Positions 1 through 9,140 of a stretch of 32,000 nucleotides of DNA are shown here, one piece after another (the first letter of the stretch is position 1; every line of letters begins with the position of its first letter). This DNA is from Desulfobacterales bacterium (lineage in GTDB: Bacteria; Desulfobacterota; Syntrophobacteria; B119-G9). The position numbers were made by a program, and so were the translations under genes. The notes beneath the pieces were generated by a model. It did no database searches, was not told the origin of the DNA, and saw only the letters and a list, made by a program, of their open reading frames with translations. Where the stretch lies: NCBI GenBank assembly GCA_026983715.1, contig JALSTM010000246.1, positions 1-32,000 of the forward strand, written 5' to 3'.

Positions 1-1513
1 CAGGTATCGTTTCCCGTTTTGCAAGACTGTGAGTCCCGCTGTTAGCGGATATTTGCAAGTCTAGAGTAAGAGCCAATTTCGTCCGAGGGCATGTTTTTCG
101 CATTGTCAGGGTCTTTAGGTCAAAATCTGAAACATTCCCCTGGAGTTCCAAAAAATTCTTTTGCCGGGGAAGGTTGCCGAATTGTGAAACAGGAAGGTTG
201 ACACGTCCTTTTGCCTCAATCGAACCCGTATCCGATACCAGTTTCAGCGAGGTCAGATCAAAAACACCATTGTTTATCTTACCGAGCAATTTACACGAGA
301 TGATCTTAGTATTTTCTACTACGGATTTTTCGAAGTTGCACCTGACAGTCCCCATACCATCACGTAAGCTCTTGCCCAACCAATTCAATTTAACCTCGCC
401 GTTTATGCCCGAGTCGACCGGAAGCGAAATGTCCCTCAGGTTAACCCTACTTGCACTGAGGTTGAGGGAAACTTTTGATTTGCCGTCTTGGGCTAGGAGT
501 ATGTCCGCCATGTACTTGAAACTGCTTTTGTCCGAACTTCCAGATCCTTTGACTGAAATCGAATCAGCTGTCCCAGTGAGATGCGCACTGAGGTTTAGGT
601 TTCTCTTAAAAGGCCATGATTGGATAAACAGTGCAACCTTTGAAGGTACGAGGTTTTGCACCTGTACCGCTAGGTCTGGTTTCAGATCCGGCCGGAAGAA
701 TATCCTGCCTGAAATTCCCAGGTATGACTTTCCTGCGTTTATACTAAAACTATTTATAGTAAGCTTGTTACTGGCTATGTTCATATCTCCGTTAGCAACA
801 ACAAGCCCTAATCCCGGGGACGTAAGGTAAAAGCTAGCGCGCTTGAGGGAAAACCGACCTTGATACTTACTATTCACCCTCGCAATCGCTAATTTCAACA
901 CGGCGTTTATGCTCTTGAAATCGTAATGGTTTCCCCGAGAATTATCCCCCGGTGGGAAATCTACTTTTACAATTCCCTCTTCGATTATCCATTTTCTGGG
1001 TACGAGAAATTCCCACCTGTACGATTTGTTTGTTGACTTATCTTCATTTCTGACCCTTCTTTCCTGCTTGTCTCCTTTTTTTAGCACTGGAAAGTTCCAT
1101 TTCCCGTTTGTCTTTTTTTTCAGGTAAAGTTTTGGGTCTATTAGCGCAACCTTGTTAATTTTAATTATTTCGGGCCATTTGAATTGGAACCTGTAGCTTA
1201 TATTTATCCTGTCGATTTTCGCAAAGGTCCCATCTTTGTCCGCTACTGTGACCCGGGAGAAGGATATCCACGACGAAGGTATCCACCGGAAATTTTTGAC
1301 CTGGATTTCGCAAGTGATCCTCGAATTTACTTCGGACAAGATCTTTGAGAGGATCTTTTGTTGTATGGGAGGGAGGTGTAAAAATGCAATCAGCGCTATC
1401 AGTGCACTTATTAATATAACAATTGATACCAGGGATAAGTAGAGCTTCCTATGCTTCTGTGTATTCAAAATCCCGGTGGCGGTTGATTTTTCTATTTCGT
1501 TCCTTTTATTCAT
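1..1513 (-). CDS. tamB: TamB-like translocation and assembly module protein (C-terminus beyond window)
   Basis: The minus-strand frame is open from an ATG at 1513 to the window edge, giving about 504 residues with no stop in the segments I translated; the C-terminal part is outside. Residues about 21-45 form one hydrophobic signal-anchor helix, followed by AsmA/TamB-like sequence: alternating beta-strand segments with repeated short motifs such as NINKVALIDPKLYL-type 'IDxP' strands and 'GxGSS' turns. TamB is an inner-membrane-anchored periplasmic protein that works with the Omp85 protein TamA in delivering lipids or proteins to the outer membrane. The start overlaps the tamA stop by one base (TGATG), which implies translational coupling, and this gene order is typical of tamA-tamB. 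The diagnostic C-terminal DUF490 domain cannot be seen, so an AsmA-like relative remains possible, but the neighbour makes TamB likely. Confidence 0.82.
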   Translation of the reverse strand, partial: MNKRNEIEKSTATGILNTQKHRKLYLSLVSIVILISALIALIAFLHLPPIQQKILSKILSEVNSRITCEIQVKNFRWIPSSWISFSRVTVADKDGTFAKIDRINISYRFQFKWPEIIKINKVALIDPKLYLKKKTNGKWNFPVLKKGDKQERRVRNEDKSTNKSYRWEFLVPRKWIIEEGIVKVDFPPGDNSRGNHYDFKSINAVLKLAIARVNSKYQGRFSLKRASFYLTSPGLGLVVANGDMNIASNKLTINSFSINAGKSYLGISGRIFFRPDLKPDLAVQVQNLVPSKVALFIQSWPFKRNLNLSAHLTGTADSISVKGSGSSDKSSFKYMADILLAQDGKSKVSLNLSASRVNLRDISLPVDSGINGEVKLNWLGKSLRDGMGTVRCNFEKSVVENTKIISCKLLGKINNGVFDLTSLKLVSDTGSIEAKGRVNLPVSQFGNLPRQKNFLELQGNVSDFDLKTLTMRKTCPRTKLALTLDLQISANSGTHSLAKRETIP

Positions 1514-3360
1514 CAAAAAGCGTGGCCTATGCTTGCGTGTACACGATATCTGGAATACGGAAAATTATCAGGAGGATTCAACTGGTATCCAATATCCACC
1601 CTGATAGGTCCGATGGGTGTCATGTATCTCAGGCCACTACCAATTGTATACCTAACTTTTGAAAAATCAATAGAGAATGAATCCTTGTAAACATTGCCGA
1701 AGTCGCTAAATCCCACTGCTTTGAGGGAGTCGAAAATGGGGAATCGTAGCTCTACGCTTCCTTCTATGAGAGAGTTACCACCGATGGGTTCTCCGTTTTC
1801 GTCTAAAGGTCCAAGTCGCTCGTAGGGGTACCCTCTTACGCTGTAGCTTCCACCGCTGAAAAACCGTTTGAATATAGGAATCTCCTTGGAACTTTCAAAG
1901 GAATCCAGGTTACCCCACCGTAACCTAGTGGCAAGCACGAGGTGTTTGGGAATAATCGGGTAATAAAACCTTCCTTCTACGTCCACCTTGATGTAGTCGA
2001 TGTCAGAGCCAAAAAGCTTCGAACAGTACTCGATGAAACCTATAAACCGGGCGCCCTTTTGAGGATCTGTCAAGCCATCGAGCTTGATGAAATTGAGGCC
2101 TGATTCCAACGACGAGATATAGTAGTTTTGATTCTCTTTGTCGTTTCTGAATTCATCTATTTTTGAGATATCTATGTTTACAACATCGTTCACTTCAAAA
2201 TTATACCCGATATGTCCGCGGAGCCAGCTTGTGAGAGCTTTGTTGAGCCTGAAGTAATCGTAGTACTTTTCGTTTTCAAAACCTTCGTGGTCTTCGTAAG
2301 CATATCCTGACTTGATTGTGAAATTCGTGTTTGGTTCTAAGAAATGTGGTTGTTTAAAATTGGCTTCTACTTTTCTTTCCAGTGATGAGCCCCTGGCTGT
2401 TAGAGACAATCTCCTGGCACCTCCTAGAAAATTCTTGTGAGTCCACCTTATCTGGCCTCGGAAATCTTCTTCGGTGCCGTAGCCAACTCCTACCTTAATC
2501 GTCTGTTTTTTTCCTTCCTTTACCATTACTTTTATCGGGAGATATTTTGAATCGGAGTCCAATCCTTCCACCGTTATTTTCACTTCACGGAAAAGCTGTG
2601 AATTGAATAGTCTTCTCTGACTTTCCCTTATTTTCGATTCCTGGTATATATCCCCCTTTCGAATGACGATTTCATCCAGTATGCATTTAGTGGAAATGTT
2701 TTTGTTGCCTATCGCTTTAATGTCACCGATGTAGCAAAGTGGACCGGAGCGGATGTCTATAATTATTCTAGCTTCATTGGTCTTTTTGTTAAGAAGTGCT
2801 TTCGTATTCACTTCTGATTTTGGGTAACCGTGCTCCAGGAGAAATGCGATTAGAGCTCTTTTGGTATTTTTGTAACCTTCGGTACTGAAAGTATCGCCTT
2901 CCTTGAGAGGTATACTTTCCCTCAACTTTTGTTTGAGTTTTTCTGGAAAGTGATTTTTGATGTTCCAATCTATTTCTTTTACAATTGTGGGAGGTCCCTC
3001 CTTTATCCATATTTCGATTACTACCTCGTCGTCTCTCTTGCGGACGCGAGCGTTTTCGATTTTCGCATGGTAAAAACCTCTGCTCTTATAAAACTTCTCA
3101 ATCGTTTTTAGATCCTCTTCCAGTATCATTTCCGAGTATGGTGCTTTTTTAAAGATGTTCCACCCCTTCTCCTTGGTATGCATTTCAGCTTTTATCTCTC
3201 TGGCCGGGATGTGCTCATTGCCGTGAAAGATTATTTGCCTAACCTGGACTTGTTTTTCATTTTGCTTCTTTGGAGGAATGCCGGAAGCTATTAAGTTTAT
3301 TGGGTAAACGGTACCAAAGGTAAGTATGAAGACAATTGATATCAGGGACTTAACAAGCAT
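1513..3360 (-). CDS. tamA: TamA-type Omp85 outer-membrane protein (3 POTRA domains plus barrel)
   Basis: The protein has about 615 residues from the ATG at 3360. An in-frame TTG at 3390 would add ten residues before a typical signal peptide (MLVKSLISIVFILTFG), so the ATG is preferred, although neither start has a clear Shine-Dalgarno sequence. After the signal peptide I count three POTRA-like units (about residues 37-115, 116-200 and 200-280), each ending in a Gly/Pro-rich strand such as IKEGPP or DIRSGP. An Omp85 barrel follows, with the loop-6 signature SGGSYSVRGY near residue 510 and a C-terminal aromatic Phe (GHAF), as expected for an outer-membrane barrel. Three POTRAs and a coupled tamB downstream argue for TamA rather than BamA, which usually has five POTRAs and about 800 residues. 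It acts in the outer membrane as the partner of TamB. Confidence 0.88.
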   Translation of the reverse strand: MLVKSLISIVFILTFGTVYPINLIASGIPPKKQNEKQVQVRQIIFHGNEHIPAREIKAEMHTKEKGWNIFKKAPYSEMILEEDLKTIEKFYKSRGFYHAKIENARVRKRDDEVVIEIWIKEGPPTIVKEIDWNIKNHFPEKLKQKLRESIPLKEGDTFSTEGYKNTKRALIAFLLEHGYPKSEVNTKALLNKKTNEARIIIDIRSGPLCYIGDIKAIGNKNISTKCILDEIVIRKGDIYQESKIRESQRRLFNSQLFREVKITVEGLDSDSKYLPIKVMVKEGKKQTIKVGVGYGTEEDFRGQIRWTHKNFLGGARRLSLTARGSSLERKVEANFKQPHFLEPNTNFTIKSGYAYEDHEGFENEKYYDYFRLNKALTSWLRGHIGYNFEVNDVVNIDISKIDEFRNDKENQNYYISSLESGLNFIKLDGLTDPQKGARFIGFIEYCSKLFGSDIDYIKVDVEGRFYYPIIPKHLVLATRLRWGNLDSFESSKEIPIFKRFFSGGSYSVRGYPYERLGPLDENGEPIGGNSLIEGSVELRFPIFDSLKAVGFSDFGNVYKDSFSIDFSKVRYTIGSGLRYMTPIGPIRVDIGYQLNPPDNFPYSRYRVHASIGHAF

Positions 3361-3518
3361 GTGCGTATATATACCAGAAGCTCTGCACAAATCAAGGATT
3401 TAAGCCTAGCTACAATAAAGTTAGTCGCAGTGAAAAAAACAAGATCTCCGTGTCCGGCATGACGTACAAGGGACCCCTCTGGCTGTCTGAAGAATTAATC
3501 AGAGGTTATTAAAGTTTC

Positions 3519-3751
3519 CCTGAATCCGTGACGGAACTTTGTGTCTGGTTTGCATAACAGTTCTAAGTTACAGGTTATTGGCCCCACAGTCATCGTGTTC
3601 TATTCTTCATCTTCTCAAGCAATCTTTTTCCACTCTACGGGTCGTTCACCTGCCCCGCATCTGCCGCGTCATCGCCGGACGGAAATGGCGAACTATAGCC
3701 CACCAGCGTCTTTCTTGTATATGCGGCCAGATGAACGATCACGGGTTCAGG
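3519..3751 (+). mobile_element. MITE-like element, copy A (233 bp)
   Basis: It begins CCTGAATCCGTGACGG and ends ATGAACGATCACGGGTTCAGG, so its ends are near-perfect inverted repeats (CCTGAATCCGTGA against CCTGAACCCGTGA). The interior aligns with the three other copies in this window (10255, 18126, 24252), sharing AAGCAATCTTTTT, a CGGGTCGT(T/C)C segment and an ACTATAG core. It is the most diverged copy, and I see no target-site duplication. It lies between ybgF and tamA and encodes no transposase. The flank at about 3454-3475 (CCGGCATGACGTACAAGGG) resembles one end of the GTCATT-type repeat at 17999-18097. Apart from these, the 3361-3854 gap holds nothing I can name. Confidence 0.75.
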
Positions 3752-3854
3752 AATTAGAAAGAAAAATGGTAGAAACACACAAAGTGCATACTATTTTTGT
3801 ATAAAGCAATCCAACCTGTAACAGGCGTTCTCATTATATTTCCCTTAATCTTTA

Positions 3855-4817
3855 CTAATTTGAAGTTTTGGTACCGCCAGCCAGCTTTTCCATCTGTTTT
3901 TTTGCAATCATTGCCTGGTTAGAATCCGGAAAGTTTTTAATTAGTCTACTGAAAAGTATTCTGGCTGCCGTGGTATCCCCGATCCTGGCAAAAGCCATGC
4001 CCTGCTTTAACATTGAATCCTTGATCTTGTTTCCGTTTGGGTACTTATCGAGAACTGTCTGGTAAGCGTTGATAGCTTTCTGGTATTTTTTTTCCTTGTA
4101 GTAACATTCTCCTATCCAGAACTGGGCATTCCCTGCTAGTTTTGATTCGGGGTATCTTTCGAGAAACTTTTTAAATGCAAGGCGAGAATCCTCATACTTT
4201 CCGCTGTTAAAAAGCTGAAATGCCTTTTTGTATTCCTGTTCCGGAGTCAAAACGATGGGTGTTGGTGAAGGAGTAGAAGGGGAAGCAGTGACTTTCGGAC
4301 TCTGAGAAGTTTGAGACGGAACTTCCGGTTTGCTCTCACCAGGCGAATAACCGGCATATGATGGGGCCACAGCCTGGTATGAGGCTCCTGTTTCTAGCTG
4401 TGCAGGGAGCGGCTTAGAAGCCAGGTTCCGTACCCCAGCCTTTTTGGCGATCGCATGTACATCGGAAACAAGGCTGTTGATCCTCTCGGATTGTATTCTC
4501 AGGTACCTGTTAAGTTCTTCCACCTTTTTATCCGTATTTGCCTGAAGATATTCTTGTTTCTCCAACCTCCCGTTGAGCTGGGTCATCTGCACCTTTATCT
4601 GGTCTAACTTCGCGGCCAGGGCGGCAAAATTCTGTTTTTTAAGATTATTGATATCTGTTTGCATCTGGTTTAGTTTGTACTCGAGTTGACTCTGGTTTTG
4701 TTCAACTCGAGTTACCTGATCTGTGGGGGCACATCCGGAAATAGCCATGCTAACAAGTAACGTGAAAAGTAACACCATATTATGAAAATTTCTCTGTCTG
4801 CTTACGTGTCCTGCCAT
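3855..4817 (-). CDS. ybgF: Tol-Pal system protein YbgF/CpoB, lipoprotein form
   Basis: The product has 320 residues. The N-terminus is a type II signal peptide with a lipobox ending AISGC (Cys29), so the mature protein is probably a lipoprotein. Residues about 33-115 form a Gln/Leu/Lys-rich coiled coil that in this family drives trimerisation. A Pro/Ser/Thr linker follows (about 150-190), then about three TPR units (190-315) with the pattern 'A..LF..GKY..A...F..FL..YP.S..A..A.YWIGE'. CpoB/YbgF binds TolA and links outer-membrane constriction to peptidoglycan synthesis. It is the last gene of the tol operon, 20 bp after pal. The ATG at 4817 is preceded by GGGAG at a good distance. E. coli CpoB is a soluble periplasmic protein, so the lipobox is a lineage feature. 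Confidence 0.9.
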   Translation of the reverse strand: MAGHVSRQRNFHNMVLLFTLLVSMAISGCAPTDQVTRVEQNQSQLEYKLNQMQTDINNLKKQNFAALAAKLDQIKVQMTQLNGRLEKQEYLQANTDKKVEELNRYLRIQSERINSLVSDVHAIAKKAGVRNLASKPLPAQLETGASYQAVAPSYAGYSPGESKPEVPSQTSQSPKVTASPSTPSPTPIVLTPEQEYKKAFQLFNSGKYEDSRLAFKKFLERYPESKLAGNAQFWIGECYYKEKKYQKAINAYQTVLDKYPNGNKIKDSMLKQGMAFARIGDTTAARILFSRLIKNFPDSNQAMIAKKQMEKLAGGTKTSN

Positions 4818-4837
4818 CTCATTTTCTCCCGGTCACT

Positions 4838-5431
4838 TTACTTTTTCCACACCACGAAATGAGCCCTCCTATTTATTGCCCAGGAAGCTTCGTCGCTTCC
4901 CAGTGCAAGAGGCCTTTCTTCTCCGTAGCTGATAATATGAATTCTGTCAGGATCAATGCCTGCGTTTATCAGATATTCCCTTGCACTGTTTGCCCTTCTC
5001 TCCCCGAGGGCAAGGTTATACTCATTACTTCCTCGCTCATCGCAATGCCCTTCTATTATGATCTTTATATCCGGATGCTTGCGTAACCATGCCACTTTTT
5101 TGTCCAGTATCTTCTGTGCTTCAGGGCTCAACACATAGCTATCAAAGGCGAAGTGGATATCTTCGTTTTGAAATTCCTGCAGTGCTTTAAGTTCTTCTTT
5201 GTTGGCGTAAAGTTCCGCCAGGGACTCTTCGACGGATCTACCGTGTTTTAAACGTTCTGCTTCCAGTTTCCTTCTTGCTTCCTCTTCTGCAGCTATTCTT
5301 GCTCGTTCTTCAGGTGTCAATTCCGGCACCGTTGTGCGAACAGGGGCCTTGCTACAAGACAGACTCACAAATATTAATCCAATTATGGCAAGAAGTGCAA
5401 ATATCCTACCATTACTTTTTCGTAATCTCAT
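4838..5431 (-). CDS. pal: Peptidoglycan-associated lipoprotein Pal
   Basis: The start is the ATG at 5431, which follows a strong AGGAGG; a longer open frame upstream would place 19 unlikely residues before the signal peptide. The lipobox is VSLSC (Cys26), so the protein is an outer-membrane lipoprotein of 197 residues. A charged helical linker rich in Glu/Arg spans about 35-80. The C-terminal OmpA-like domain (about 90-197) carries the peptidoglycan-binding signatures: [24 protein letters not shown] and [13 protein letters not shown]. Pal holds the outer membrane to peptidoglycan and is released or repositioned by TolB and the energised TolQRA motor. It lies 35 bp after tolB and 20 bp before ybgF. 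Confidence 0.96.
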   Translation of the reverse strand: MRLRKSNGRIFALLAIIGLIFVSLSCSKAPVRTTVPELTPEERARIAAEEEARRKLEAERLKHGRSVEESLAELYANKEELKALQEFQNEDIHFAFDSYVLSPEAQKILDKKVAWLRKHPDIKIIIEGHCDERGSNEYNLALGERRANSAREYLINAGIDPDRIHIISYGEERPLALGSDEASWAINRRAHFVVWKK

Positions 5432-5466
5432 GTTTTCCTCCTGGCTTATTGTGCTTATTGAAAAAT

Positions 5467-6813
5467 TTAGTCCATAAAAGGTGACCAAGCAGGGTCACTT
5501 TGACTCCCGCTTAAAAAAGTCAACTGCTTCTGTTGTCCTCCGTCTGCGAACATTACCCACAACCTCTGTTTACCGGTCCTGTTAGAAGAGAAAACTATCA
5601 TCCTGCCGTCAGGGCTCCAGGACGGGTGTTCGTTTCTACCGCTGTTGGCTGTAAGCTGTTGGAGGTCTGTACCGTCAGGTTTTATCCGAAAAATGTTGGT
5701 TCCGTCCCTGGATAAGCTGGCATAGGCTATCCATTCGCCCGTTGGGGACCACGAAGGATCAGTGTTGTAGTTGCCGGAGAAGGTCAACCTCCTCTTCTCC
5801 ATTGTTTCAGTATCAAGGATGTATATCTGTGGATTCCCGGGAGAATTAGAAACGAAGGCAAGGTATCTTCCATCGGGAGACCAGCTACCGGCGACATCTA
5901 TTCCCCAGAATTTGGTCAATCTCTTTTGAACTCTTCCGTTTAAATCTATCGTGTAAATTTCGGGATTTCCGTGCACGCTTAATGTGACTGCCAAAAGGTT
6001 TTTTTTCGGGTTCCATGCCGGGGCAATGTTGAGTCCCCTATAGCTGCATAGTCTCCTAGCAGTGCCTTGTTCCAGATCTGCCATGAAAAGAGCAGGTCCC
6101 ATGTCTTCAATGCTCACATATGCGAGTTTCTTCCCGTCGGGGGACCATTCAGGGGACAGAATGGTTTCCCCCTTTTTTATGATTTGCTGGACATTTTCTC
6201 CGTCGAAATCACATATAAAAAGATGCTTCTTTTTGCCGATTTTATTTACAAAGGCAATTTTTGTCAGAAAAATTCCGGGCTTGCCTGTAAGCGCTTTGTA
6301 AATTTCCTGTGAAAATCTGTGGATAACGCTCCTAAAATCCTCGGAAGGAGCTTCATATGCACGCCCCACCATCATTTTTGCCTTAACGACGTCAAAAAGA
6401 CGGAGCTCTAAAATTAAAGTGTTATTGATTACGTGGAAGGCTCCTCTTACCAGCAGGTCCGTTCCCTGTATTCGCCAGTTCTTGAAATTTATTTCTCCGG
6501 TTTTAACTCCCATTTTTTGAGGATCAACAAGAAAACCCCGGGGGCTCAGGATCCTAAATAGACCACAGAATTCAAGGTCATGAATAAGTACCTCGGGAAG
6601 GTTCTTTTTGAATTTTTCTGTAAGTGCCCTGTCTTCCAGCGTTCTGCCTTTTGAGAGTATCTTGAACTCGGGGATTGCCACGGGGATTCGCTTGAAATAA
6701 GGTGACGTGATATCAATATAATACCTTGCGGCAAAGAGGGGCTTTGTCATGAAAAAAATGAAAACTAGCGCATAAATTAAAGTAACGGATAAATTCCACT
6801 GGGTTTTTTTCAA
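5467..6813 (-). CDS. tolB: Tol-Pal system periplasmic protein TolB
   Basis: This 448-residue protein has a Sec signal peptide (residues 1-29, ending PLFAA). An N-terminal TolB domain covers about 30-190 and contains the family's AIPEF and '[12 protein letters not shown]' type segments. A six-bladed beta-propeller follows, visible as repeated WSPDG/WSPTG blade motifs ([57 protein letters not shown], and a final DPAWSPFMD). TolB binds Pal through the propeller and TolA through its N-terminus. Its length matches the family. It sits between tolA (36 bp gap) and pal (35 bp gap) in the same orientation, which is the canonical order. Confidence 0.96.
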   Translation of the reverse strand: MKKTQWNLSVTLIYALVFIFFMTKPLFAARYYIDITSPYFKRIPVAIPEFKILSKGRTLEDRALTEKFKKNLPEVLIHDLEFCGLFRILSPRGFLVDPQKMGVKTGEINFKNWRIQGTDLLVRGAFHVINNTLILELRLFDVVKAKMMVGRAYEAPSEDFRSVIHRFSQEIYKALTGKPGIFLTKIAFVNKIGKKKHLFICDFDGENVQQIIKKGETILSPEWSPDGKKLAYVSIEDMGPALFMADLEQGTARRLCSYRGLNIAPAWNPKKNLLAVTLSVHGNPEIYTIDLNGRVQKRLTKFWGIDVAGSWSPDGRYLAFVSNSPGNPQIYILDTETMEKRRLTFSGNYNTDPSWSPTGEWIAYASLSRDGTNIFRIKPDGTDLQQLTANSGRNEHPSWSPDGRMIVFSSNRTGKQRLWVMFADGGQQKQLTFLSGSQSDPAWSPFMD

Positions 6814-6849
6814 ATGCCTCTAACCTCCATGAAACGTGCCAATTAAGCT

Positions 6850-7728
6850 TCAATTGAGCAATTCTGCCAACCGAAATCTTATTCCAAGTTCGTCTACTTC
6901 TGCGCTGTATATTTGTGGGAAGGGCGGAAGCGGATCTGCCTTCCATATGGCACGCCATACAGAATTGTCGAAAACCTTATCGCCAGACCGCTTTTCAAAT
7001 TTTGCGTCTAGAATTTTCCCGTCTCTTCTGATTCTGATGACGATGATTGCTGCCAGATTCCCTTTTTGCTTGAGAAGTTCGTCAGGGAGTGCCCATTCTC
7101 GCCGTATTCTATCCCATACTTCCGTGTAATATGCCGATCTTGCGAGGCTAAGGGTTTCACCCTTTCTTGATGTACCGGGAGTTCCTCCTGCACTGGCTCC
7201 CGCGGGTTTGCCGGAAGTTCCCTCAGCCCCGGTTGTCGTCTTCTTCACACCAGTATCCTGACCGGGTGCATTGGCCTTTATTGAATTTTCCCCTGCAACA
7301 GCGCTTGTTAGTTTTTCCAATTCCCTGTCAACCATATTTGATGACTCAGCCGTTTTTGCCAGCGGAACTTCAACTTGTGTTTTTTCTATGGTTGGTTTGC
7401 CTGCAATAGAGGATTTGGCTTTAACTCGCCAGATTGGGATTGATTTGTGGGTTACGCGAGCTTTCGGCTTTGTCTTTTTTGTTTTTGTTGATACGTCCGT
7501 GCCCTTTGTCCTACCCGCGGTTGTTAACCCGGGAACTTCGAGTCCGCTTACAAGTTCAACATTATAGACCATTGGTAACGGTGCAGATACGGGAGATATG
7601 GTGTTGAATGTCAACGCGATAAGCAATATGCCCAGGTGCAAAAAAAGGGACACCAGGAAGGCTTTTGACCAGGAATACCAATCGGGTTGTCTATACCAGA
7701 GATTATAGATCAAGTTTTCCTTGTTCAT
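6850..7728 (-). CDS. tolA: TolA / TonB-family energy transducer of the Tol-Pal system
   Basis: The product has 292 residues. One transmembrane helix lies near the N-terminus (about 22-42, FLVSLFLHLGILLIAL) and carries the conserved Ser-His pair typical of TonB/TolA helices. A long extended linker of Lys, Thr, Ala and Gly (about 45-190) crosses the periplasm. The C-terminal domain (about 195-290) has the TonB/TolA fold pattern: YYTEVWDRIRREW, IRRDGKI, and a final strand. At 292 residues it is shorter than E. coli TolA (421), because the linker is low-complexity rather than a long helix. TolA transmits proton-motive energy from TolQR to TolB-Pal. Its ATG overlaps the tolR stop by 4 bp (ATGA), indicating translational coupling. 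Confidence 0.9.
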   Translation of the reverse strand: MNKENLIYNLWYRQPDWYSWSKAFLVSLFLHLGILLIALTFNTISPVSAPLPMVYNVELVSGLEVPGLTTAGRTKGTDVSTKTKKTKPKARVTHKSIPIWRVKAKSSIAGKPTIEKTQVEVPLAKTAESSNMVDRELEKLTSAVAGENSIKANAPGQDTGVKKTTTGAEGTSGKPAGASAGGTPGTSRKGETLSLARSAYYTEVWDRIRREWALPDELLKQKGNLAAIIVIRIRRDGKILDAKFEKRSGDKVFDNSVWRAIWKADPLPPFPQIYSAEVDELGIRFRLAELLN

Positions 7729-8156
7729 TTTGGCTTCTCTTTCGTACCTGCTTTCGTTTTCTCCAGCTCTGTGACCATACCCAGTTTATATATTCCTGCT
7801 TCACGAATAACGGACATTACTTTCACGATATAACCGTAAGGTAAGTTTTTATCCGCTCGTAGAAACACTCCTTTTTGGGGCCTATTCTGGTAGATTCCTT
7901 TTAACTTGTCTTGCAGAGATTCAAGGGTCACTTCGTAATCATTGATAAATATCTTCCCATCCCTTTTTACCGTGATAACGAGTCTCTCTTCCTTGGAAGG
8001 AATTGCTGTTGCCTTACTTTCCGGCAAATCCACGTCAATCCCGGTCTGCATCATCGGAGCAGTAACCATAAAAATGATTAGCAGCACCAGGATAACATCT
8101 ACTAGCGGTGTGACGTTTATGTTCGATAAAAGATCGTACTTTCTGTTTTCCTGCAT
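7725..8156 (-). CDS. tolR: TolR (ExbD/TolR family biopolymer transporter)
   Basis: The protein has 143 residues from the ATG at 8156; an in-frame GTG at 8168 would add four residues, and neither start has a convincing ribosome site. The single N-terminal transmembrane helix contains the family hallmark NVTPLVDVILVLLIIFMV, where the membrane Asp is the proton-carrying residue. A DLPES segment and a small periplasmic domain follow, with 'ITVKRDGKIFIND' and 'VFLRADKNLPYG' strands as in TolR/ExbD. It forms the ion-driven motor with TolQ. It lies 30 bp after tolQ and overlaps tolA by 4 bp. Confidence 0.95.
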   Translation of the reverse strand: MQENRKYDLLSNINVTPLVDVILVLLIIFMVTAPMMQTGIDVDLPESKATAIPSKEERLVITVKRDGKIFINDYEVTLESLQDKLKGIYQNRPQKGVFLRADKNLPYGYIVKVMSVIREAGIYKLGMVTELEKTKAGTKEKPK

Positions 8157-8186
8157 CACCCGAAACACCAGTAAGTTTACGGAAGT

Positions 8187-9047
8187 TTATTTAACTTTGG
8201 CAGCACTACCCAGGAACTCTTTTGCCTCGTGGGCGCTCGCCTGCTTGAAAAAATCTCGCTTGATAAGGTTTAAAAAGTCAGTACTGAAGTTGAGCATTTC
8301 GGTTTCCACGAACCTGAGCTTGTTGACGAAATGATTGTAAGCAACCACCGCGGGTATCGCAGCAAACAGCCCTGCTGCCGTTGCCACCAGCGCTTCTGAA
8401 ATACCGGGAGCAACCACGGCTAGGTTCGCAGCGCCTTTTAGCCCGATTTCCTGGAATGAAGTCATGATTCCCCATACCGTTCCGAACAACCCTATGAACG
8501 GTGCAGTATTTCCGGTCGTCGCAAGGAACGGGACACCTCTTTCAAGCCTTTGCATTTCCCCCATCTGAGCGCTTCTCAGTGCCCTGCTGATGTTTTCTAT
8601 CCACCCCATCTGTATGGATAGATCGTCAGGGATCATCAGCTTGTTGTCTTTCTTGTATGTCTTGTACAAACGGTTCAACTCGAAAAATCCAACCCGGAAA
8701 ATTTCTGCCAGGTGGCTTTCGCTAAGTGGTTTTGTGGCTCTGTAAACTTCCGTTAAATTTTTTCCCTGCCAGAATTTATCCAAAAATTCCCTGGACTGAT
8801 CCTGGGATTTACGAATTAGAAAGTATTTCCTAATAATGATACCCCAGCAAATAATGGACATAAGAAAAAGTATAAGGAGCACTGCTTTGACAACAATTCC
8901 CGCTTTTAAAATCATCTCCGTGACGGAATCTGTACCGCGAAGCACCGTTTCGGACATAGCATTTACCGCACACAACAACAGTAAAGTTAACGAAAGGAGA
9001 ATTATTATGCTTAGGTTTTTCCTGGTAGTTTTAAGGATCTCTTTCAT
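8187..9047 (-). CDS. tolQ: TolQ (MotA/TolQ/ExbB proton channel) with N-terminal hydrophobic extension
   Basis: The product has 286 residues. The channel body has three transmembrane segments: about residues 45-70 (GIVVKAVLLILFLMSIICWG), one around 170-195 containing TTGNTAPFIGLFGTVWGI, and one around 200-225 (ALVATAAGLFAAIPAVVAY). The signature FIGLFGTVWGIM and the Thr/Ala-rich last helix are diagnostic. Before the usual TolQ start there are about 30 extra residues, with a basic start, a run of Ile/Leu and an Ala-x-Ala-like CAVNA, that look like a signal peptide or extra helix. The ATG at 9047 is the first start; a start at residue 31 (MSETV) would give a canonical-length TolQ. It is the first gene of the tol operon. 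Confidence 0.94.
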   Translation of the reverse strand: MKEILKTTRKNLSIIILLSLTLLLLCAVNAMSETVLRGTDSVTEMILKAGIVVKAVLLILFLMSIICWGIIIRKYFLIRKSQDQSREFLDKFWQGKNLTEVYRATKPLSESHLAEIFRVGFFELNRLYKTYKKDNKLMIPDDLSIQMGWIENISRALRSAQMGEMQRLERGVPFLATTGNTAPFIGLFGTVWGIMTSFQEIGLKGAANLAVVAPGISEALVATAAGLFAAIPAVVAYNHFVNKLRFVETEMLNFSTDFLNLIKRDFFKQASAHEAKEFLGSAAKVK

Positions 9048-9140
9048 TACAGTTTGCCCCGTTTTGGATTCGAATATGGAGAATGGTAACGTACAAAAGA
9101 GGTTAAAAGCGTAAAGTTTTAAAAAAAGTTGACAATTAAA

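Noticed and set aside
174-830. 218-codon open frame on the plus strand
   Set aside because: It is the shadow of tamB, whose minus frame reads as a continuous AsmA/TamB-like protein.
1513-3360. BamA as identity of the Omp85 gene
   Set aside because: Only three POTRA units fit before the barrel, and tamB is translationally coupled to it.
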